Source: a virus
DNA: 43,515 nt
Strand: one strand, 5' to 3'
IMG/VR virus record: IMGVR_UViG_3300032356_000038
Location: 1 to 43,515 of that record
Made by a program: the position numbers and the translations under genes. The first letter of the stretch is position 1. Each line of letters starts with the position of its first letter. Positions 8,320 to 16,193 of this stretch are shown one piece after another. The notes beneath the pieces were generated by a model, which was not told where the DNA came from, ran no database searches, and worked only from the letters and a program-made list of their open reading frames with translations.

Positions 8320-8826
8320 ATGGGTACTAAACATATACAAAAAGCTGTGGTACAAAGAAACAGTGGTGATGTTTTCACCTATCCAGAAGCTGGGGGTCAG
8401 AGTTTTAAGAAAGGCGATTTAGTTTATTTAGATGAAGGTTTTGTTAAAGCAGCTTGTTCTACAACAGCTGGTGTAACTGCACCTGCTAATATTCTAGGTG
8501 TAGCGTTAGTAAACGCTGCAGGCGTTACAAACTCACCTGTTGCTGTTAATGTGCTTAATGAGAATAGTTTACTTGAGGTGAATTTCATTACAGGTGCGAC
8601 CCACACCAGCGTGGGAGCAACAACTTTTACTGCTTTACCAACAACTCAGATGGGTTTGGTAAAACATAGTGATGGTAAATTTGCATTAAGTAATTCTGTA
8701 ACTGTGAATAAAAACGCTATCGTTGTGGCATTACACCCAGGTGACCCCGTTGGAACAGTGGGAGGTAGAGTTATCGTCAAGATAATTCCTAAGTATCTTC
8801 AATCTATAGTTGATTCTACATCATAA
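8320..8826 (+). CDS. Putative capsid decoration protein
   Basis: A 168-residue beta-rich protein lying immediately upstream of the major capsid gene. It has a DUF2190/decoration-like composition: many Val, Ala, Thr and Gly, a segment FKKGDLVYLDEGFVKAACSTT (about 30-50) and an ILGVALVNAAG motif typical of small trimeric head-decoration proteins. It would bind the capsid surface and stabilise it. The gene follows the previous stop by 2 bases and uses the GGGGGTGA of the preceding gene's end as ribosome site. Confidence 0.65.
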   Translation: MGTKHIQKAVVQRNSGDVFTYPEAGGQSFKKGDLVYLDEGFVKAACSTTAGVTAPANILGVALVNAAGVTNSPVAVNVLNENSLLEVNFITGATHTSVGATTFTALPTTQMGLVKHSDGKFALSNSVTVNKNAIVVALHPGDPVGTVGGRVIVKIIPKYLQSIVDSTS

Positions 8827-8842
8827 AGGGAGGTGAGATTGA

Positions 8843-9766
8843 ATGGCATTACTTATAACTCAAGATATGATTGAATTGACCAAAGTTGGTCTTAACGAAG
8901 TATATCTTAATGAAATTGATGAACCAAGTATGCAGTATACTAAACTCTTCGACGTTAAAGAGTCTAAAAAGTCTTTTGAAGAGGAAATTATACTTGCAGG
9001 ATTTGGAACCGTACCACCTTGGGACGCAGATGGTGGTAAAGTATTGTATGATAAACCGCTTAGTGGCGAGAGAGTCAGATTTATCCATACTGATTACGCT
9101 ATGGCATGGACTGTTTCTCATAAACTGCTTAGAGATGATTTATATAACAAAACATCAAAAGAGCTTGTAACTGCAGCTAGTTTATCTACAAGACATAGTA
9201 TTGAGCAGGATGCTTTGAATATTTTCAACACAGGATTTACTGTGAATGGACCAGATGGAGTTCCGTTATTTAGTAACAATCATCCATTACTTGGTGGAGG
9301 TGTTCAGAGTAACTTAGGAACTCCAGCCGCTTTGACTAAAGAATCTTTAAAAGCTATGCTTACAAAGATTAGAAGGTCTGTAAACGAAAGAGGTCAGCCT
9401 GTTTCTTATATTCCTGATACTTTGCTAGTCCCCCCTGAGTTAGAAATGACTGTTTGGGAACTATTGGAAAGCAGTAACATTATGTCTATTGCTGGTGCTA
9501 ACACAGCAGCAGCTGCTCTTGACAACCCAGTCAAGGGTATGGGCTTTATCAAAAATGTAATTATATCCCCATATCTTACATCAGATAAAGCATGGTTCAT
9601 TGGAGCTATTCCAAAGCAGAGGTTCACTAAGTTCTTTTGGAGAGAAAGACCTTGGTATGACGCTGATAAGGATTTCGAGACTAAAGGCGTTGCCAATAGT
9701 GTTGCTTATGCTTATAGCGTTGGATACACCACATACAAAGGCTGGTGGGGTAACGCAGGAGGTTAG
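8843..9766 (+). CDS. Major capsid protein (HK97 fold, Mu gpT-like)
   Basis: The 307 residues match the length and order of short HK97-fold capsid proteins of the Mu T-like type. Supporting segments are an N-terminal arm with DMIELTKVGLNEVYLNEID, an E-loop region (GFGTVPPWDADGGKVLYD), a helical spine (HSIEQDALNIFN, about 115-126), PLFSNNHPLLGG and YIPDTLLVPPELE before the A-domain. Position after scaffold and decoration genes agrees. The strong ribosome site (AAAGGGAGGTGAGATTGA) and the hairpin terminator just after the gene fit high expression. Confidence 0.9.
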   Translation: MALLITQDMIELTKVGLNEVYLNEIDEPSMQYTKLFDVKESKKSFEEEIILAGFGTVPPWDADGGKVLYDKPLSGERVRFIHTDYAMAWTVSHKLLRDDLYNKTSKELVTAASLSTRHSIEQDALNIFNTGFTVNGPDGVPLFSNNHPLLGGGVQSNLGTPAALTKESLKAMLTKIRRSVNERGQPVSYIPDTLLVPPELEMTVWELLESSNIMSIAGANTAAAALDNPVKGMGFIKNVIISPYLTSDKAWFIGAIPKQRFTKFFWRERPWYDADKDFETKGVANSVAYAYSVGYTTYKGWWGNAGG

Positions 9767-9774
9767 CCGCTTGT

Positions 9775-9812
9775 ATTATCACCCACATCCACTTGTGGGT
9801 GATAATTTTATT
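9775..9812 (+). terminator. Hairpin terminator after the capsid gene
   Basis: A perfect 13-base inverted repeat (9775-9787 with 9794-9806, arms ATTATCACCCACA / TGTGGGTGATAAT) with a 6-base loop TCCACT runs into TTTTATT. This is a good intrinsic terminator placed 9 bases after the capsid stop. The adaptor gene follows without an obvious new promoter, so read-through would set the capsid-to-tail gene ratio. Confidence 0.85.
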
Positions 9813-9826
9813 AAAGGGGGTGGATT

Positions 9827-10705
9827 ATGGCAGCAATAAGCAGGGAACAACTAATACGAGATGTGCGAACTCTCACACGTCAAACTAACACCAAACCATT
9901 TACCGATGCTGATATTTTAAGATTTATTGAATTTGGGATTGATGATTTAAGTAATCGTGTACCATTTGCAATGGCACTCGACCGTACCCATTCAGAAAGG
10001 GGTATATCTGAATATATATTACCGATTGATGTTTTAGAAGTAATTGAATTGTATTATAGAAATGCTAGTGCTGTAGTACTAGCCACAAGTATTAATACTA
10101 CTGCTAATGAAATTGAAGTTAGGTCACTCACGACAGAGTTTCCAAATTCGGGAGTGTTGATTATAAATGATGAACAAGTTAGATACACATCAAAAACAGA
10201 CTATGTGTTTAAAAACGTTACAAGAGGGGTAAATAATACTATTGCGGCGTCTCACACCAGTGGGGCGATTGTTGAAGAGGTTGCAAGTTGGCAATTATTA
10301 GAACCTATATCTTCAAGAGATTTAGCAATAGCTAATCCATTATGGTTAAGTAGTAATCCAGGGGTACCGACGTATTACTACTCCTATGGTGGAGTAATAG
10401 GATTTGATAGACCTTTACCTAAGACTGGCAAAGATAATATTATGATTAGGAGTTTAATTAGACCACCAGCATTAGGTGACGATAAAGCAACAATAGCAGG
10501 TTTATTTGCGTCTGCTACAAAAGCTATTATCCATTATGCTGCGGCAGAGCTGGCATTAACATTGGCTCAAGATGACGCTTCTGTTATTCAAGCAAGACAA
10601 TGGCAACAGATGTATTTAGCTGAAGTACAACAATTTGCGACTCGACAATCGTTATATCAACGAGGTAGAGATATTAAAATGAAACCAAGGACAGGGAGGT
10701 TATAA
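9827..10705 (+). CDS. Head-to-tail adaptor (tail tubular A-like)
   Basis: The 292-residue protein has the helical N-terminus expected of podoviral adaptors (LIRDVRTLTRQTNTKPFTDADILRFIEFGIDDLSNRV). It is followed by a beta insert (about 85-150, GVLIINDEQVRYTSK...GVNNTIAASHTSGAI) common in tail and adaptor proteins. Helices near 225-265 (ASATKAIIHYAAAELALTLAQDD) fit the core. It would sit below the portal and join it to the nozzle. It follows the capsid terminator, has GGGGGTGG as ribosome site, and its stop overlaps the reductase ATG. Confidence 0.7.
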   Translation: MAAISREQLIRDVRTLTRQTNTKPFTDADILRFIEFGIDDLSNRVPFAMALDRTHSERGISEYILPIDVLEVIELYYRNASAVVLATSINTTANEIEVRSLTTEFPNSGVLIINDEQVRYTSKTDYVFKNVTRGVNNTIAASHTSGAIVEEVASWQLLEPISSRDLAIANPLWLSSNPGVPTYYYSYGGVIGFDRPLPKTGKDNIMIRSLIRPPALGDDKATIAGLFASATKAIIHYAAAELALTLAQDDASVIQARQWQQMYLAEVQQFATRQSLYQRGRDIKMKPRTGRL

Positions 10706-13353
10706 TGCTGAAAGAACAAGTTTTACAAGAAAGATATTTAATGGATGGGGAAACGGAACAAGATATGTATTGGAGAGTTGCCAATTATTTAGCTGATAAT
10801 GATAAGGAGTCAAATCGGTTTTATGAAGTTATGTCAAAGGGGTATTTTTTACCCAATAGCCCAACTTTAATGAATGCAGGAAAACCCAATGCTCAGTTAT
10901 CTGCATGTTTTGTTTTACCTATTGATGATTCAATGGATAGTATATTTACTGCTGTGAAAAATATGGCATTAATTCATAAATCTGGGGGTGGAACAGGATT
11001 TTCATTTTCAAAATTAAGACCAATGAATGATTCTGTAAAAAGCACTAATGGTGTGGCAAGTGGACCAATATCATTTATGAAAGTATTTGATGTTGCAACA
11101 AGCGTTGTAAAACAGGGAGGAACCAGAAGGGGTGCTAACATAGCTGTATTAAGAATTGACCATCCTGATATTGTAGATTTTATCACATGTAAAGCAAATG
11201 TGACAGAATTTACTAATTTTAATATTAGTGTTGGAATCACAGATAAGTTTATGGAAGCTTTATTTGCTGATACTGAATATGATTTGATTCATCCCAACAC
11301 TAACGAGGTTGTGAAAAGAGTTTCTGCTAAAGAAGTGTGGGACTTGATATGTTCAACAGCTCATCAGTTTGCTGAACCAGGTCTATTGTTTTTAGACCAT
11401 ATCAATCATTTTAATCCAACACCAGAATTAGGGGAGATAGAAACAACCAATCCATGTTTATCTGGAAACACTTGGGTAACAACTGAGAATGGACCAAAAC
11501 AAATATTTGAACTTGAGGGAATTCCAAGCCAATTGTTGTTAGATGGTAAATTTAATAAAACATCAGAAGATGGATTTTTTATAACTGGATATAAACCAGT
11601 ATTTAAGATTTCAACAGATAAAGGATATTCAGTAGAAGCAACCGCAGACCATTTAATTAAAACTATTGGTGGTTGGACTAGAGTAGAGGATTTGAATATT
11701 GGAGATTCAATAGAATTATCTTCCAATAGAGGTTCTAGCTGGGAAGGTTATGGAAAACTTGAAGACGGATACTTGTTAGGTATGCTTGTAGGAGATGGAA
11801 CACTTAAAGATGAAGGAGCAATTCTAAGTGTTTGGGATACACCATCATTAGTGAAAGCTATAGAACAGACATTCAAATCATTAGGTTATGATAAACATTT
11901 TCAGAAGATGATTGAAGATAGAAAGGAATTTAGATTAAAATCATGTTATGTAAGAGATTTGGCTTATAGATTTGATATGAGTGTTGGGGAAAAAAGAATA
12001 ACACCAGCTGTTGAAAAAACATGTAGTGATTTTCATATTGGATTTATAAGAGGTATGTTCGATTCAGATGGGACTGTAATTGGTTCAACAGAAAAAGGTA
12101 TAAGTGTTAGATTGTGGCAACATGATTTAGAAAACTTATATGCTATTCAAAGAATGTTACATAGACTGGGTATATTATCTACTATATATACGAATAGAAA
12201 ACCAGAAGGGAAGAAACTATTACCAGATGGAAAAGGCGGATATAAAGAATATGATGTAAAAGCTGGTCATGAGTTAGTTATTTCTAATGATAATTTACAA
12301 TTCTTTTATGATATTATTGGGTTTAATCATGAAGATAAACAAAATAAATTAAGAGAGTTATTAGAAACATACAAAAGGACGCCAAATAAAACAGTGTTTA
12401 TAGCAACTATAACAGGTATTGAATATATTGGGGACATGGATGTATATGATGTTAATGTTCCTAACATCAACGCATTTGAAGCAAATGGTATCGTAGTTCA
12501 TAACTGTGGTGAGCAACCTCTGTTACCATATGAGAGTTGTGTTTTAGGTTCTATTAATTTAGGTCAAATGGTAAAAGATGGTAAAATTAATTATAATAAA
12601 TTGAAATATACCACAATGGTTGCTGTTCATTTATTGAATAGAGTTGTGGATAAAAATATATATCCATTAGATGAAATCAATCAAATGAGTCGTCAAACAC
12701 GAAAGATTGGTTTAGGGGTTATGGGGTTTGCTGATATGTTAATTAGATTATCAATTCCATATGCTCAATCTGTGCCAGTAATTAAAGATGTTATGGGATT
12801 TATTAAACAAGTTGCATATGATATAATTGAAAAATATGACTATCAAAATAAAAGTGTATTTACTATTGCCCCAACAGGGAGTATTAGTATTTTAGCTGAA
12901 TGTTCTAGTGGAATAGAACCTATTTTTGCTTTAGCTGGGACTCGTAAAAGTTTAGATGGTAAAGAGTTTGCTATTGAAAGTTCATGTTATAATGATTTAA
13001 AAACTCTTGCTGAACGTATTGGTGTATGGTCAGAGGAATTACAGCAACATATATATGAGAACGGTTCTATTATTGATAGAACAGAATTTCCTGCATACAT
13101 ACGAGAATTATTTAAAACAGCAAGAGAAATTAGTCCATATGACCATGTGAACATACAAGCAGCTTTTCAATCAGAAATTGATAACGCTGTAAGTAAAACA
13201 ATTAATTTACCATTTTATTATTCTGTAAAAGAGGTATCTGATATTTTTAAAAGAGCTTGGTCTTTAGGATGTAAAGGTATTACAATTTATGTAGATGGTT
13301 CTCGTCCTGACCAGGTATTAGACACTCGTGAAAAATGTCCAGTATGTGTATAG
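10705..13353 (+). CDS. nrdJ: Class II (B12-dependent) ribonucleotide reductase with intein
   Basis: Reduces ribonucleotides to deoxyribonucleotides for phage DNA synthesis. The 882-residue precursor holds an intein (residues 251-600), leaving about 532 residues after splicing, compact for NrdJ. Active-site parts are present: Cys68 (QLSACFV); NP|CGEQ, where the radical cysteine is residue 601 after the intein, with its Asn and Glu partners; Cys612 (YESCVLGSINL); the APTGSIS loop (about 721-727); and a C-terminal CPVC pair (878-881) for re-reduction. No small-subunit or activase gene occurs in the window, which supports class II, needing adenosylcobalamin from the host. GGGAGG precedes the ATG, which overlaps the adaptor stop. 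Unusually, it lies in the structural gene half. Confidence 0.9.
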   Translation: MLKEQVLQERYLMDGETEQDMYWRVANYLADNDKESNRFYEVMSKGYFLPNSPTLMNAGKPNAQLSACFVLPIDDSMDSIFTAVKNMALIHKSGGGTGFSFSKLRPMNDSVKSTNGVASGPISFMKVFDVATSVVKQGGTRRGANIAVLRIDHPDIVDFITCKANVTEFTNFNISVGITDKFMEALFADTEYDLIHPNTNEVVKRVSAKEVWDLICSTAHQFAEPGLLFLDHINHFNPTPELGEIETTNPCLSGNTWVTTENGPKQIFELEGIPSQLLLDGKFNKTSEDGFFITGYKPVFKISTDKGYSVEATADHLIKTIGGWTRVEDLNIGDSIELSSNRGSSWEGYGKLEDGYLLGMLVGDGTLKDEGAILSVWDTPSLVKAIEQTFKSLGYDKHFQKMIEDRKEFRLKSCYVRDLAYRFDMSVGEKRITPAVEKTCSDFHIGFIRGMFDSDGTVIGSTEKGISVRLWQHDLENLYAIQRMLHRLGILSTIYTNRKPEGKKLLPDGKGGYKEYDVKAGHELVISNDNLQFFYDIIGFNHEDKQNKLRELLETYKRTPNKTVFIATITGIEYIGDMDVYDVNVPNINAFEANGIVVHNCGEQPLLPYESCVLGSINLGQMVKDGKINYNKLKYTTMVAVHLLNRVVDKNIYPLDEINQMSRQTRKIGLGVMGFADMLIRLSIPYAQSVPVIKDVMGFIKQVAYDIIEKYDYQNKSVFTIAPTGSISILAECSSGIEPIFALAGTRKSLDGKEFAIESSCYNDLKTLAERIGVWSEELQQHIYENGSIIDRTEFPAYIRELFKTAREISPYDHVNIQAAFQSEIDNAVSKTINLPFYYSVKEVSDIFKRAWSLGCKGITIYVDGSRPDQVLDTREKCPVCV
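11455..12504 (+). mobile_element. LAGLIDADG homing intein in nrdJ
   Basis: The 350-residue intein is inserted just before the catalytic cysteine of the reductase. It begins with Cys251 (CLSGNTWVTTENG) and has the block B motif TADH (313-316). It ends in VVHN, with Asn600 for cyclisation, followed by Cys601 as the +1 nucleophile. Between the splicing halves lie two LAGLIDADG helices, GYLLGMLVGDG (about 355-365) and IGFIRGMFDSDG (about 445-456). Both keep their metal-binding aspartates, so the homing endonuclease looks intact. Conserved active-site positions of reductases are known favoured intein sites. All splicing residues are present, so splicing is expected. Confidence 0.93.
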
Positions 13354-13364
13354 GGGTGATATAA

Positions 13365-13538
13365 ATGAGTAGATGGTGGAGAGTAAGAGCATTTGAACAA
13401 ACAGGTCGCACAAAAGGTGCGATGAAAATGGTATTAATCTCAGATTGGACAATGGAAGAGTTAGGAGCAAAAACTCTTACTCAATTATTTGATTATAACC
13501 CTGAAAGTGATTGGACAAGAGAATATGTGAGGAGGTAG
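13365..13538 (+). CDS. Small hypothetical protein, 57 residues
   Basis: Starts ATG at 13365 after TAGGGGTGATATAA and reads MSRWWRVRAFEQTGRTKGAMKMV...REYVRR. It is rich in Trp and Arg, with no membrane segment. The last codons (AGGAGG) form the ribosome site for the next small gene, showing a continuous operon. Function not recognised. Confidence 0.55.
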   Translation: MSRWWRVRAFEQTGRTKGAMKMVLISDWTMEELGAKTLTQLFDYNPESDWTREYVRR

Positions 13539-13543
13539 AATAG

Positions 13544-13714
13544 ATGGCTTGGATAAATGGACAGTATGTGGAAAGTACTGGCGAACAACCAGTAAGAATC
13601 GCAAACATTCAGCGTCAACCAACGGAAGACCAGTTAGTTGACCCAACGATTGAATTGACCCCACCTGTTGTTAAAAAGGGTGGAGTTAGAAAACAACCAG
13701 ACCAAAAGAGATAG
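13544..13714 (+). CDS. Small hypothetical protein, 56 residues
   Basis: ATG at 13544, 5 bases after the previous stop and preceded by GAGGAGG. The sequence (MAWINGQYVESTGEQPVRIA...RKQPDQKR) is Gln- and Pro-rich and probably mostly unstructured, with a basic end. It may be a small virion or linker protein; no family recognised. Confidence 0.5.
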   Translation: MAWINGQYVESTGEQPVRIANIQRQPTEDQLVDPTIELTPPVVKKGGVRKQPDQKR

Positions 13715-13723
13715 GAGGATATT

Positions 13724-13954
13724 ATGATTTTAAAAACGATTTTAGGTTGCATTATTGGTAAGAACGCAAGCAGAATTGTCACTAGTGCTCTTGTTGCAGG
13801 TGCTGTAACATTCACAGGTACTCTAATTGCAAATGCTACAGACGTTATTAACGTTACCGTTGCTGACGGAGGATTTGTTACCTTATTTGTAGCAGGTATT
13901 AAAGTTCTTCAGAAATGGATTGCATTACTAGAGGAGAAAAAATTCAATGTTTAG
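13724..13954 (+). CDS. Candidate holin, two hydrophobic segments
   Basis: The 76-residue protein has a short basic start and two hydrophobic stretches (about 17-36, VTSALVAGAVTFTGTLIANA; about 48-66, GGFVTLFVAGIKVLQKWIAL), ending in a charged tail (EEKKF). Size, two segments and charged C-terminus fit a class II holin, which would permeabilise the inner membrane for the amidase. It lies 8.6 kb from the amidase. A small membrane-associated structural protein is an alternative. AGGAGGATATT precedes the ATG. Confidence 0.5.
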   Translation: MILKTILGCIIGKNASRIVTSALVAGAVTFTGTLIANATDVINVTVADGGFVTLFVAGIKVLQKWIALLEEKKFNV

Positions 13955-14105
13955 ATTTGTACGTATTTTAACTGAGTATGAAAAACTGAAGACGAATGTT
14001 TATCGATGGTATATTGCATTAAATGATTTTGCAAAAGATACCAAGAGTAAAGACATTCAGAAGATTGCTGATGAAATATTAAGGGTATATCAGCAATTAC
14101 CATAG
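13947..14105 (+). CDS. Small hypothetical protein, 52 residues
   Basis: Overlaps the holin candidate by 8 bases, with GAGGAGAAAAAA as ribosome site. The sequence (MFRFVRILTEYEKLKTNVYRWY...) is helical and probably amphipathic, without a clear membrane span. Coupling to the holin candidate suggests a lysis-related or antiholin role, but nothing in the sequence proves it. Confidence 0.5.
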   Translation: MFRFVRILTEYEKLKTNVYRWYIALNDFAKDTKSKDIQKIADEILRVYQQLP

Positions 14106-14106
14106 G

Positions 14107-14134
14107 TTTAAAATTGCTACTCCCTGGGTATAAT
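14107..14134 (+). promoter_or_regulatory. Promoter P3 before the DNA polymerase
   Basis: TTTAAA (14107-14112), a 16-base spacer ending TGGG, and TATAAT (14129-14134): the same layout as P1, P2 and P4 with one change in the -35 box and a different spacer. The start of transcription would fall near 14141, giving a leader of about 10 bases that consists mainly of the AGGGGG ribosome site. Confidence 0.7.
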
Positions 14135-14150
14135 AAACTTAGGGGGTAGT

Positions 14151-16193
14151 ATGAAAAATATTGTAGCTATTGAACAAAACCTAAATAATGAGATTAGTTA
14201 TTTTGTAAGACAGAATAACAAAGTGACGGAATTTACTGAACCACTACAAACGTGGTGTATCTCAGCGGTTCCTAGAATCACAAACTGTCCAAGTAAGGTT
14301 GTGAATTTACAGGGTGAGAATAAATTAAAATATCTCCATAAGTTTATTCACAATAAATGGGAAGCACCTTATAATATAAGTTTTAAGTTTAGTCATAATG
14401 TTGACCAGCATATGGCACTTCAAAATATCCGTTTATTTGACGGTATGAAGTATGAAGATGTAACTAAACTAGCATTTGATATTGAAACAACAGGACTTAA
14501 CCCATATGTGGACGAATTGTTAATGGTAGCAGTTTATGTTGATGATACTAAACTTGCAATCACAGGAACTGAAGAAGATATAATAAATGAATTAACAGAT
14601 ATTATTCAGATGTTTGACCCTGATATTTTAGTAGGGCATAATATATTTAATTTTGATATACCGTTCCTTGAAAAAAGAGCACAGTTTTTAGGTTTAGCCT
14701 TACACTGGGGTAGAAATCTTACACCAGTTTGGATGAATAACGTTACTCAATTTAGAGTTGGATCTTCCACTACCCCTGTAAAGAATTATAGATGTTATGG
14801 TAGAACGTTTGTTGATACTTATTGGCAAATCCAGAGGTATGATTCAAATACTCAAGGTAAACTAGAATCATATTCATTAAAGTATTTAGAGAAATATTTT
14901 GGATTAGTTGACGATGATAGACCAATGGTTGACACAAAAAATATTGTGGATGAATGGGAAACAGATAAAGACCAAGTTATTCATTATGCTTTACAAGACG
15001 CTAAATCAACAAGTGAGTTAATGGATTTAATTGTTCAGTCTGAGTTTTATTTGACCACAATGATACCTGACACCTTTCAAGATATATTGTTATCTGGTTC
15101 AGCAAGTAAGATTAATATGCTACTGATAACAGAATATATTCAGTCTGGATATTCAGTACCGCTTCCCCCAACAGATGAAGCGTCATATGTGGGAGGATTT
15201 GTGGAATTAAGAAGAGCAGGATTATTTGAGAATGTTGCAAAGATTGACGTAGCTTCTCTATATCCATCCATTATGCTAAATGAGAAAATTGCACCAGAGG
15301 TAGATGACCTGGGAATATTTTTAACTCACTTAAAGTCTTTAACATCAAAAAGACTAGAGTTAAAACAATTGGCTCAAACATGTGAAGAACATCTGAAACC
15401 ATATTATCAAGGTTTAGAAAAAGCTTATAAGATTATTATTAACTCGTTCTATGGTTATATGGGAACACCAGGAATGAATTTCACAGATTTTAATCAAGCG
15501 TCGAGGGTAACAGAAATTGGTAGAGAATTAATTTCTAGCATTGCGGACCAAATAGAAGATTTAGGACACAAAGTGATAGAAGTTGACACAGACGGTGTGT
15601 TTTATTCTTACCAAGGCGACCCCGATGTGATTCCTTATTTAGATATACCTGACTGGGTTAAGTTAGAACTAGAAGGGGATTATGAACAGTTTCTATCTAT
15701 TGCCGCAAAGAACTATGCCGTTAAAGTTGGGGATAAGATAGAGTTTCATGGGAATTCATTAAGGAGCAGAAGAGATGAACAGTTTGCAAAAGATTTTATC
15801 AATGATTTGGTACATTGTATTTTTACCAACGGTCTTGATACGGTTGATAATATCTTAGATGTGTATAAAAAGTATCAGAATAAACTATTGTATGAATTTA
15901 ATGTGGACTTTATTGCTCGTAGAGAAAGAATAAGTCCAAAAACAATGGAATCTGAGGTTAAAGCAAATCTAAGACAAGCAGTAGAATCAGTTGGCTTACA
16001 AGTTGGTGATATGATATATGTGTATAAATCTACAGATAATTTGAAAGCTAAAGAGTTTTATGATAATGACGAAGATAAATACCATTATATAACTCGATTA
16101 TATAATGTGACCAAACGTTTTAGTAGCTTAGGAATTGAGTTTCCTAGAATGTATAAAAAGGAATTTAAGGAGATGGTATTATGCCCGAAATAA
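14151..16193 (+). CDS. Family B DNA polymerase with 3'-5' exonuclease
   Basis: The replicative polymerase. Exonuclease motifs: FDIETTGLNP (about 109-118), GHNIFNFDIPF (about 162-172) and YALQDAKSTSE (about 280-290). Polymerase motifs: A, DVASLYPSIM (about 366-375); B, KIIINSFYGYMG (about 427-438); C, VDTDGVFYS (about 478-486). All catalytic acids are present. At 680 residues it is compact for family B, with a short N-terminal domain and thumb. It is shorter than T4-like enzymes but longer than the protein-primed phi29 type. It sits among structural genes, far from the other replication genes, with its own promoter. Its last 13 bases overlap the tailspike gene. Confidence 0.95.
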   Translation: MKNIVAIEQNLNNEISYFVRQNNKVTEFTEPLQTWCISAVPRITNCPSKVVNLQGENKLKYLHKFIHNKWEAPYNISFKFSHNVDQHMALQNIRLFDGMKYEDVTKLAFDIETTGLNPYVDELLMVAVYVDDTKLAITGTEEDIINELTDIIQMFDPDILVGHNIFNFDIPFLEKRAQFLGLALHWGRNLTPVWMNNVTQFRVGSSTTPVKNYRCYGRTFVDTYWQIQRYDSNTQGKLESYSLKYLEKYFGLVDDDRPMVDTKNIVDEWETDKDQVIHYALQDAKSTSELMDLIVQSEFYLTTMIPDTFQDILLSGSASKINMLLITEYIQSGYSVPLPPTDEASYVGGFVELRRAGLFENVAKIDVASLYPSIMLNEKIAPEVDDLGIFLTHLKSLTSKRLELKQLAQTCEEHLKPYYQGLEKAYKIIINSFYGYMGTPGMNFTDFNQASRVTEIGRELISSIADQIEDLGHKVIEVDTDGVFYSYQGDPDVIPYLDIPDWVKLELEGDYEQFLSIAAKNYAVKVGDKIEFHGNSLRSRRDEQFAKDFINDLVHCIFTNGLDTVDNILDVYKKYQNKLLYEFNVDFIARRERISPKTMESEVKANLRQAVESVGLQVGDMIYVYKSTDNLKAKEFYDNDEDKYHYITRLYNVTKRFSSLGIEFPRMYKKEFKEMVLCPK

